Positions 56,200 through 64,000 of a stretch of DNA of 64,000 bases are shown here, piece after piece. Source of the stretch: Sordariomycetes sp. S80-01Y (taxonomy: Eukaryota > Ascomycota > Sordariomycetes); NCBI GenBank assembly GCA_037042185.1, contig JAXQJY010000032.1, positions 1,674,001 through 1,738,000 on the forward strand, given 5' to 3'. Under the pieces are notes generated by a model. The model was not told the origin of the DNA and made no database searches. It was given only the letters and a program-made list of their open reading frames with translations. Numbering within the stretch: the stretch's first letter is position 1; every line of letters starts with the position of its first letter. The position numbers and the translations under genes were made by a program.

Positions 56200-56270
56200 G
56201 TCGGACTCAACCGCAGCCTCGTTCAGACGACACGTTGTGCTAAAACGTCTAACTAATTAAGCTATCTCCC
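56200..56270 (-). repeat. Degenerate tRNA-like sequence (pseudo-tRNA or tRNA-derived repeat)
   Basis: On the minus strand it has an A-box-like TAGCTTAATTAGTTAG, then a perfect small hairpin CGTT-TTAGCAC-AACG with a 7-nt loop carrying AGC in the anticodon place, and a weakened B-box-like GCGGTTGAGTCCG. No matching acceptor stem can be drawn and the D stem is mismatched, so it is not a working tRNA. It may be an old tRNA-Ala copy or a tRNA-derived SINE head. Confidence 0.3.
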
Positions 56271-56932
56271 TTACCTGCCCGACTCGTCCCAGCTCCCGTG
56301 CCTTCGGGCCGTTTTGTGAGTGTTAATCCTCTACCCCCCACGCCATGCAACCCAGCTGTGCCTTTTTTTCCCCTCCTGGCGAAGTTGATACAGATGTCGA
56401 ACTTCCGTGGCCTAGCCTAGGCGATCGCTCCTGCGGTTCTAGATGCTGGGAAGTGCCGGAGGATGAAGATCCTGCGCGATGCCGTTTTGGCCAAACGAAG
56501 CCACCAAGGATGGCGCGCATGAGGAAGTCCATCGCGATCGCTGCCGTCGAGCGTTGTAGTCTAACGTATTAGGCCAAGATTCTGCATGGGGGATATCTCA
56601 ATTCATCAGCTATGCTCAAGCATCCGGCTCCAGCATCAGCCTGTGATCGTACATGCGTCGCAAAAAAATACCACGTGAACATCTCGTCTGCTCCGGCAAG
56701 GTCCAGTTCTATATGCGTTCCGATCCATCTACGCGTCCCATCCCAGATCCGGTCCGAAAATGCCAGGCGCTAGTCTGTCCTTTTGTGCACAACAAGAAAG
56801 GAAGAAAAGAATACGCTCATCAATGTCAAAATGAATCCAACCCCACCCCGTACTCCAGTCGTGTCCCTGTCTTGTCCGGTTTGGACGTGGGGACGCGAGG
56901 TCTTGAAGCTGGTGCCAGCGTCTGCCAGGCTC

Positions 56933-58404
56933 TTACAGCCGAACTCGGTTGCCCGTGATCTTGTACCAAATCTCCGCCACAATATCCTCCTTGAAGCGTT
57001 CCCACGGGTTGCGGTTGAGCCAGTAGCCAAACTCGCGGTAGTGGAACATTTCGCCCCAACAATCACGGCCCCACTCACAGCCAGCCATGTTGACCAAGAA
57101 GTCGTGGTCATGCTCGTTGTAGTGGAATCGCGTGTTGTTATGCTTCTTATCGTCGCCGCATGCGCCCGGCGGGAAGGCGTTGATCGTGCGCTGGGGGAGG
57201 AAGCCTGTGCCCTGCCGGATCCAAGGCTGGCTTTCGTATAGTTGCTCGAGGGCATCTTGCTCCTTGTGGTCCCATTCCATGTGCTTCTGCTCGTAAAGCA
57301 CAGGATCCCACCAGATATCGAGTAGCCGTTCAGTCCAGGGGCTGCGACGGACGAGGAACGAGCCCAGGTTAAACCCGGCGCAGTCTTGGGAGAGGAGGAG
57401 GTTGATTGAGCTTGCTTGGCCATCGCCGATGGGGCTCAGAGCTACCTCGTCCAGATAGGGTTCCGTCGGGGGGTGGGAGATGTTCAGAGGGTTCCATTCG
57501 TTAATGTCGCGGTAGACCTTGTCCTCGAGGTTTTCCATGAGATGGTCCTGCAGAGGGAACGACAGCTCCATGATGTACGTATTCAGATCAAGCCACCAGA
57601 ACCTGAAATGTCAGCGCGCGCACCCAAGTCGGGGCTTTGAGTAGACTCACCACTCAGCATCGGGGTATTTCCGCATAGTGGTCCGTAGGAAGTCGACCTT
57701 CTCCCAGCTTTCCCGCCACTCGTGCGCGTATCGTTTCTTCGTGCTCATGTCGACAATTTCGAGTTCGTAGCCCCATCGGTCAGCGTATTTGCGCTTGTTG
57801 CGTACACTATCGCGCTCGATCGCCCATTCTCTTGCGCCTTTCCATTCCATCACGCCTCCGCCCACGTTGGCCCCCAGAATTATAACGTATTTCGATCCGC
57901 TGCCGCCCCACGATGATCGCCGCCAGTAGTATGGTAATGCTGGTGATAAATTGTCAGCCTCGTGATCCCCTCTCAGTCCCGGCGCAAGCACTCACAGGAA
58001 GCATTGAACAATGTCAGAATGATGAGGACGATGAAAGCGATCAACAGTCTCAACTTCAACTTCCGGCCCATGCGCCCAAAGATGGAGCGTATCCTAGCGA
58101 ACAACGGCACATTCTGATCCGCCCATCGTCCTCTCCCTAACTTTTCTCTTTGTTGATATGACGAGTCGCTGAAGCGTGGCAAGCTACTGGATAAACGGCG
58201 CAGATGTCGGTGGAAGAAGCCAGAGTTCTGGGTTGAGAAGGACGGGTATCCGTTGACATTGTGGTTTCTCATCCTTGCAGAGGATTCCCATTGCGCCTGT
58301 CCACCACTGATATGGGCCGGACTCGAACGTCCGCTGTTCATGTTCAGGCCAGGGCTGGACCACCCTCCGCCAGGAATCGGCGAGGGGCTGCGCGAAAGGG
58401 ACAT
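56933..58404 (-). CDS. MNN10: Alpha-1,6-mannosyltransferase subunit MNN10 (GT34)
   Basis: Three coding exons on the minus strand, 58404-57996, 57939-57651 and 57602-56933, give 455 aa. A Ser/Pro-rich cytosolic start (MSLSRSPSPIPGGGW) is followed by a membrane anchor (LKLRLLIAFIVLIILTLF, ~115-132), so it is a type II Golgi protein. The GT34 domain follows, with KYVIILGANVGGGVMEWKG, RDSVRNKRKYADRWGYELEI, the sugar-nucleotide/metal site FWWLDLNTYIM, and CAGFNLGSFLVRRSPW. The C-terminal part has HDHDFLVNMAGCEWGRDCW. MNN10 is part of the Golgi M-Pol II complex that extends the alpha-1,6-mannan backbone of N-glycans. Introns are 56 and 48 nt. An in-frame open region joined by a further intron continues upstream without any ATG, so I start at 58404. 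Confidence 0.9.
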
Positions 58405-58421
58405 GCCGACGTTCGGTGTGC

Positions 58422-58538
58422 CTAATATTCAGAACATGGTCAGCCATGGAACACAGACAGACATCGACTGTGCGACGCTGTCCGCCAGGACCGCGGGCAC
58501 CGCGCACATGGCGGCTACACAAGGGGACGCAGACGTAC
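58422..58538 (-). other. Probable 5' UTR intron of MNN10
   Basis: A strong GTACGT donor (58538) and a TTAG acceptor (58422) bound 117 nt. Splicing would join an ATG-free exon ending in PLTPVPG to TPNVG just before the MSLSRSP start. Confidence 0.45.
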
Positions 58539-61113
58539 CTGGGACTGGGGTGAGAGGTGGCTGAGACGATGTCGGACGGGCTTTGGGGTTGTCGAGGGAG
58601 AGGAAGTTGCCGGACCGCTGCTCGCTGAGAGTCTGGCTCGCCGAAGAGCGTCTCCGATGATGCTTTGAGGCAGGTCTTCCGCTGAGGGAGCTCGACGAGC
58701 CGGCCTCGTCTAGAGTTGGCGGAGCCACGGCGACGGTTGGGCCGATGGTTCTGGGGGGAGGTCGGTCGGGGGACGCAGTCGTCGATATCGTGGTTGTAGG
58801 TTTCGGCAAAGAAAGAAGGCGGAGGGATTTGCTGTCTTCTTGTTGGTGGATCTGTATCTCGACGACGTTGGCGTGTCTCCCTTGGTGTTCAATAAAGGGA
58901 GTCGGCCACGTCGCTCAAGGTCGCAGTCGGTTGCAGTCGAGGTCGCACTTGATTGCGAAGGGAAGGGAGAATATTGAAGTCAAAAGAATTGAGGGGTGGG
59001 ATGGCGTGCGCTTGCTCAAGGCTCGTATCGTATTATCGTCGCGGTTGATGTCGAAACTTCGTACTCGTCGATGGTACTTGGAGCTAACGAGGCGCGAGCC
59101 TTGGCGCTGCTGCAGGAGAAGCTTGGTGGCCGTTGAGTGTCTCTCTGAAGAGAGGCCAAGAACAAGTAAGATTAGGGTATAATGACCTATAGTCAATGCA
59201 GCGCCAAAGTATGCTATGGCCGAGGCGACGTCTTAAGGTTTCGTTTACAGAAGTCAAATCTTGAAGAAGAGGCTGAAGGGCCGCCTGTGGCATGTCAGTA
59301 CTGCACCTCGAAGGCACTGAGTCGGATTGCGGGTGCAAATCTGCATTCGCTACCTTATCTGCACTGTGGCGTCCCCCACTTCGGGCTTAGGCTATCGCTG
59401 CTTTCAGGTCAAACGCACCACCATGGTGTCAGACATCGCGATTTAAATCGCGTCATTCGGCGCCCGGCTTAGAGCGGCGCTCTCTGGTCTAGGGGCCCTC
59501 AGCAGCTGGTCGCGGCCAAGACAGGCGCGCAGATGAGATTTCGAGGAATCGCGACGTCTCATTTCTTTCTACCAGCGCCCTTCTTCTTGATCTCATCTCG
59601 TCCGTCATGCGAACGTCAAACGTACATGCGGCCGTGGTGAAACCGTCCACAGAGCCGGGTACCGTATCGTTCGAGAAATGTTTGTCTGTCTTTCAATTCC
59701 TCCCGCATTCGACGGCGATGCCACGCCTCGTGCTGTGCTTGTTTCGAAACCTCCAACGACTAATTCGAGGCATTCCAGTGGGCTGCCTCAGGGATCCACC
59801 TGCCTGGCCTACCGTTTGCAAGCAGAAAGGCCGTTTGCCGGGCAATTTTACCCACTGTGCAGCTTGCAGTGGGCCTTGGCGCTCTCCCCTTTTGCTGATT
59901 GCTTGCTGACCGCAGCTGGGCATTTCTTCGAAGTGTAATGGTTCAGGGGCTCGATAGCTTCTTCGCTGACCACGTGCACGCAGCTAAAGCCCCAAGGTGC
60001 CGTGGCAAAGCCCGGCAGCCGAAGACACGGCCTCGAAGCCCCCTAAAAAGCTTTGTCCACCAAGGTTGGCGGTTCTCTGGCGATCTCGATATTTGACAGA
60101 GATCATCGCCTCCCGCCCTGGGGATTTGCGCGCAACTCCTCCGTTGGCAGCAAGAACCCCCACTTACCGATCCAACCCTGGCCCCTGGGCTTATCGATAC
60201 CGCCAGACTGGCATGTCGGACAGCGTCTTGAATGCCACCCTCCACCATAAGCACAGCGACCGTGATGACGCTTACATACATGCAAGCAGAGATACTGCTG
60301 CCTCAGCTGCTGCCTCACGCCTCCTTCGGTCCTTCGGATCGGTTCGTTGCCGTCTTGCACGCGTCTCCTGCGTCGCATCCAATCCCAGAGACCCGGTCGC
60401 TTCACAACGGGCCGCGATAAATCACCAATCACGGTCCGTCCTGAGCTCGGCGCCTAGGTGCAGCCAATGAGACTCCCCGCACGCCTATTGACGGCGCCTA
60501 TCTCATACAACCCTCCAGCCAAATCACGGTTTCTTCAGCAATCATGTCCACAACATGGCCAGGCCAGCCATTGGCGACTAGGCCTCGAAGCGCGGCCGTG
60601 TCCCAACACTTGGCTTTATTTAGATGCCTTGCCGCGTGTCAGGCCGAAGATGGCGTTAGTCGCGCCGTTTCCCGACGAACCAGTTGCGAGTGGATGGTTC
60701 TGTGTCGGTCTCGATTCTTCGTCTTGCCTTGACTTTCCTTCTCTTCATCTCATCTTCAGCTCTCTTTGGTCCTGTGATACGTTGAGGCTGGTCCCTCTTT
60801 TCCTATTGTCTCTCATTGTTCATCCTGCATTCGCAGCTCCAGCAGTTACTGGGCTCCAGGTTCTCTTTGTCGCTCATTCTTCCTCTCACGGTCACACCTT
60901 CTTGCAACCGCAAGAATTGCGTCACGAAAGCGAACATCTCCTCTCAGGATCACGAACAGCATGTCACTTTCTCTACATCCTGGACCATACTGAGAAATCC
61001 TTTTGCTTACGACGACATCTCCTCCCTACATCAACTGCGCCCATCACTACGACCAACAACAACAGCAACGACTGCCAAACGATAAACATTTCACTCATTA
61101 CGAAGCTCTCACA
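58539..61113. other. Divergent spacer of MNN10 and the large membrane protein
   Basis: It includes the likely MNN10 leader (58539-58880 and beyond) and a pyrimidine-rich leader of the plus-strand gene at about 60720-61113 (CCTTCTCTTCATCTC-like tracts). A 16-bp palindrome lies at 59437-59452. No further gene is seen. Confidence 0.5.
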
Positions 61114-64000
61114 ATGAACTCCGCACACGAAACACAAATATCTCCAGGGTCATCGCGCCCTACAATAGATGACTGGGAACAATGGGAAGATGACGATGTG
61201 ATCACCCCTATCGATCCGGACGAGCAGGTCCTGATCGAAGCACCATCTGCGCCAACAACCCGTTCAGCCAAATCGGTCAACTCCCGCGCGTCGAGGCAGC
61301 CAAGCACGAGGATGAAGCGCCTCAAGTCCAGGCACAGGCAAAAGGCGCAAAATGCGAAGGCGGGCATCAAGCTCATCACCGACATGACCTCGTTTCGACG
61401 ACAAAATCACATCGCCAGCCAGCTTAGGACCCCGGATGGAAGGCCGGTCAAATTTGTCGACGCCGCCGCCCTACGTGCGTTGGAAGGGGAGCCAAGCTCG
61501 GCTTCTGTGGGCAACTGGAATTGGCTTAAGAGAGATAAAGGCAAAAGTCCGCTGTCGGCAACGCCTCGTACTGCAACTGCCCAGACGCCCGGGACCGAGC
61601 TAACGCCGGGCGACGCACCCATTATGATCGGGATCCAGTTCCCGTCCGAGGAAGAAGGATCAGTGCAAGAATCGGGTGTGACTCCTCGGTCCCAAGAGCG
61701 GTCTGGTCAAGATGGAACGCAAGGCCCTCCGCAACATCAAGCATCTGTTTGGTCACCGGACACCCCTTCCACTGCCTCCACTGCTACCAACTTCCGCCCG
61801 CCATTCAGCATCTATTCACAGGCGACAAACCTCACCGGCTCTAAGCAAGCCGCTGAAGATGTGCCTCCTGTACCTGCTGTCCCGTCCAATTATAAAAAGA
61901 CTCACCATCAACGCCTCATCAGCCTAGAAATTGGCACCGGCGGCAACGGCGCTGATAGCCCAGATGATTCTGGCACACCTTGTACACTCTTCGAAGAAGA
62001 TGGCAGCCCGAGCATCCCGAGGCATCTTCAGACCAAGGGGTTCTCGCCGGACAGCGCGACCTCGCAATCCAAAGGCTGGTGGGATCATGTTGTAACACCC
62101 TTCATGGACAAGCGCTTCTCTCACATCAGCCGCAAGACTAGACTCGAGTCGCCCAGGTCGCCTTTAGGCATCACGCAGACGAGCCCAGCCGAGAGCTACG
62201 TTAATGAGAAGGCGTCGGCAGGCCTAGCCCCAGTGCCTCACGCTAGCCCACCGCCTATTGTGCGGGCTCCTACTCCCAGGCGTACGCCAACGCCGGCCTC
62301 CGACGACGGCGGGCTTGTCACAGACGCAACAACAATCTCGCACGCGACGAGCGATAGCGAGAGCAATGCTAGCATCTCCGAAAAGCCCCAGATTGTTCTC
62401 ACGCCATCGCTACCGCTAGGCACGCCGCCACCATACTCTCCGCCTCGACGTGCAGCCCAGAATGGCAGCAACGTACCCATCCGCTACCGTGCTCACTTTC
62501 CACCTGGACATCCTCTTCTTGCCCAGTTCCCCCCATCTCCTGCACCAGGTTCTCCCGGCTTGGCGGCCACCATGACATCCCAAGGAGCTACCCAAATGAG
62601 CGACATCCCAATCACACCCACAGTGCCAAGAGAGATGCCGGCACCGCCGGCCATGCCATTGCCACAGCGTCCGATAGGGACTTGCGTTCCCCAAGAGCAT
62701 TCTCATTCCGCACGCGGTAGCCAATACAGCGTTGAGCGTGAGCGAAGGCGACATGAGAAGGAAGAGGCAATTGCACAAAAGCTTGGGGGTTTTTGGCGAG
62801 GCAGAGGCTGTATACCAGCGAGCGGTTGCTTTGGAAGGTCAGGACGCGAGGGTCGCAAGCGCAGGAGATGGTGCATTTGCGGCCTCGGCGCATTGCTGAC
62901 TCTCATAATTCTTGCTATTGTCCTCGGTGTGACTCTCACCCGACCTGGGGGCTCCCCTCCTGAGGACACTGTCTGGCTCAATCTGACAAACTACCCACCC
63001 ATGCCCACCGGCGTTTTAACGGTAGTTGGCAGCGACAACACGATCGCAAAGTCAGGATGTACCGAACCGTCGACAGCATGGAGTTGCTCGCTGCCGCGTG
63101 CGGATCAGGATTCCGTCAAGCCGTACGAGCCCAACCAGCCAACCTTCATCATGCAGATCCAGTGGGACAACAGCACGAAGGAGTCTTGGAAAGTGCCGAA
63201 CGGCGATGAGCCTGAATCTATATCAAGGAGAGCGCCCGGGGCCACAACGGGCGCTGCAGCGGTGATCCGAGACGATCAGGCCACAGACTTTAAGTCACAG
63301 CCGAGTCCGCCAGACTATCAGGAGATGTGGTTCCTCGGAGACACGACAGATGGAATTAAGGATGACGCCAAAGCAGGCGAGCCGGCACCATTTTATATCA
63401 GTCTGTTGGAAGCAGTCGATAAGCCGGTCGATAATCCGGTTCTCACCAAGCGTCAAACGACTATTGGAGACGTGGATGTGAAAGACCTCGTCTCGGAACC
63501 CGATTTAGAAGACGACGGCACACCAGTCGAAGCTGTGATGCTTCCCACTCCCGTCCAACAGCCAGTCCGTCTCTTTGATCGCGGCCTCTCAACAGAACAC
63601 TATGGCTTTTACACCTACTTCAAACGAACTATCTACCTCAAATCCGTCAATCAGACCGAGGAAGACGTACCTCTGGACGAGGATGGCGGTTGCACCAAGT
63701 CTGAGGCCAATTACCTCGTGACTTGGTCGCAGACCCGCATGCTTGTTCGAATTTGGACCCGGAAGCTCGACGACAATTCCAACCTGCTGCCTAAGGACGA
63801 CAGCAATGAAGGGTCGCAGGAACTCGTCCGTCCAGGCACCATGCCGTACCCTGTGACCATCACGCTCGATACTCATGGTGGAAACCCAGAAGAGAAGTTT
63901 GTCTGGTATTGGCCGATGGATGAGCGGCAGAAGCTGGACACGGAGAATCCAAAATTACTGCCGAACGATATAGAATTTGGAGGCACAGTCATCAATCATC
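61114..64000 (+). CDS. Large single-pass membrane protein, 5' part (runs off the right edge)
   Basis: From ATG 61114 the frame is open without a stop to the end of the window, giving at least 962 codons and no intron. Residues 1-~580 are disordered and Ser/Pro/Thr-rich with an acidic start (DDWEQWEDDD), a basic patch (RMKRLKSRHRQKAQ) and short conserved words such as GWWDHVVTPFMDKRF. One membrane helix (CICGLGALLTLIILAIVLGV, ~588-608) follows a Cys/Arg-rich stretch. The part after it looks extracytosolic and folded, with LNLTNYPPMPTGVLTVVGSD, EHYGFYTYFKRTIYLKSVN and LVTWSQTRMLVRIWTRKL. Such proteins are often labelled 'glycoprotease family' in ascomycete genomes, but no protease site is visible. 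The positive-inside rule puts the long N-terminus in the cytosol. The function is unknown. Confidence 0.8.
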   Translation, partial: MNSAHETQISPGSSRPTIDDWEQWEDDDVITPIDPDEQVLIEAPSAPTTRSAKSVNSRASRQPSTRMKRLKSRHRQKAQNAKAGIKLITDMTSFRRQNHIASQLRTPDGRPVKFVDAAALRALEGEPSSASVGNWNWLKRDKGKSPLSATPRTATAQTPGTELTPGDAPIMIGIQFPSEEEGSVQESGVTPRSQERSGQDGTQGPPQHQASVWSPDTPSTASTATNFRPPFSIYSQATNLTGSKQAAEDVPPVPAVPSNYKKTHHQRLISLEIGTGGNGADSPDDSGTPCTLFEEDGSPSIPRHLQTKGFSPDSATSQSKGWWDHVVTPFMDKRFSHISRKTRLESPRSPLGITQTSPAESYVNEKASAGLAPVPHASPPPIVRAPTPRRTPTPASDDGGLVTDATTISHATSDSESNASISEKPQIVLTPSLPLGTPPPYSPPRRAAQNGSNVPIRYRAHFPPGHPLLAQFPPSPAPGSPGLAATMTSQGATQMSDIPITPTVPREMPAPPAMPLPQRPIGTCVPQEHSHSARGSQYSVERERRRHEKEEAIAQKLGGFWRGRGCIPASGCFGRSGREGRKRRRWCICGLGALLTLIILAIVLGVTLTRPGGSPPEDTVWLNLTNYPPMPTGVLTVVGSDNTIAKSGCTEPSTAWSCSLPRADQDSVKPYEPNQPTFIMQIQWDNSTKESWKVPNGDEPESISRRAPGATTGAAAVIRDDQATDFKSQPSPPDYQEMWFLGDTTDGIKDDAKAGEPAPFYISLLEAVDKPVDNPVLTKRQTTIGDVDVKDLVSEPDLEDDGTPVEAVMLPTPVQQPVRLFDRGLSTEHYGFYTYFKRTIYLKSVNQTEEDVPLDEDGGCTKSEANYLVTWSQTRMLVRIWTRKLDDNSNLLPKDDSNEGSQELVRPGTMPYPVTITLDTHGGNPEEKFVWYWPMDERQKLDTENPKLLPNDIEFGGTVINH

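Larger units (their letters stand above)
53975..56932. other. Spacer of about 3 kb with several simple repeats
   Basis: No supported gene. The longest frames (228, 321 and 183 codons) lie on both strands across each other and have no motifs; one runs through a microsatellite. Visible elements are ACGC-type repeats near 54487-54517, G11 at 54673-54683, (CTGT)7 at 55425-55454 and a tRNA-like stretch at 56200-56270. Confidence 0.5.

Noticed and set aside
1-64000. Transposable elements, virus-like elements, rRNA genes, CRISPR arrays, a secondary-metabolite cluster
   Set aside because: I saw no transposase, reverse transcriptase or capsid motif, no long terminal or inverted repeats, no 5S/18S/28S sequence, no regularly spaced repeats, and no polyketide, peptide-synthetase or terpene-cyclase gene.

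Overview
The window is nuclear DNA of a filamentous ascomycete (Pezizomycotina, most likely a sordariomycete; the class is an inference). The reasons are short GT-AG introns of about 48-74 nt with CTAAC/CTGAC-like branch sites, GC-rich third codon positions, single genes on both strands with 0.3-6 kb spacers and no operons, and gene families typical of such fungi. Twenty protein genes and one tRNA gene are well supported. Two more reading frames and one tRNA-like stretch are uncertain. No transposon, virus-like element, rRNA gene or CRISPR array was seen.

Left part (1-9.6 kb): the tail of a MAL-type Zn2Cys6 regulator is followed on the same strand by a maltose-permease-like transporter. Then come a small cysteine-rich secreted protein, a 2.4 kb gene-free stretch, a CYSTM membrane protein, translation factor eIF3g (3 exons) and a small basic helical protein.

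Middle-left (9.6-30.2 kb): phosphatidylethanolamine methyltransferase CHO2 (3 exons), a secreted beta-propeller lactonase (3 exons), a 5.9 kb gene-poor region, a complete Zn2Cys6 transcription factor (3 exons), and an RBR E3 ubiquitin ligase (4 exons).

Middle-right (30.2-50.1 kb): a ROG1-type lipase, a secreted amidase-signature protein, a GPI-anchored wall protein built from repeated cysteine modules, an intron-bearing tRNA-Ala(AGC), a small hydrophilin-like protein, RNA helicase DBP7, a polytopic membrane protein and a GPH-type sucrose/alpha-glucoside transporter.

Right part (50.1-64 kb): a small secreted protein, a MAPEG protein (3 exons), a secreted GH16 beta-glucanase, the GT34 mannosyltransferase MNN10 (3 coding exons), and a large single-pass membrane protein that runs off the right edge (at least 962 codons).

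Functionally this is an ordinary mixture of housekeeping genes (CHO2, eIF3g, DBP7, MNN10, tRNA) and nutrient or surface genes (two disaccharide transporters of different families, GH16, amidase, lactonase, wall protein, two small secreted proteins). The only pair whose order suggests joint work is the regulator and permease at the left edge. I see no secondary-metabolite cluster and no clearly new multi-gene system. The less-explained items are an almost open antisense frame beside CHO2, an ATG-free in-frame leader upstream of MNN10, the homogenised wall-protein modules, and a recurrent ACTCCGTAC-like spacer motif.
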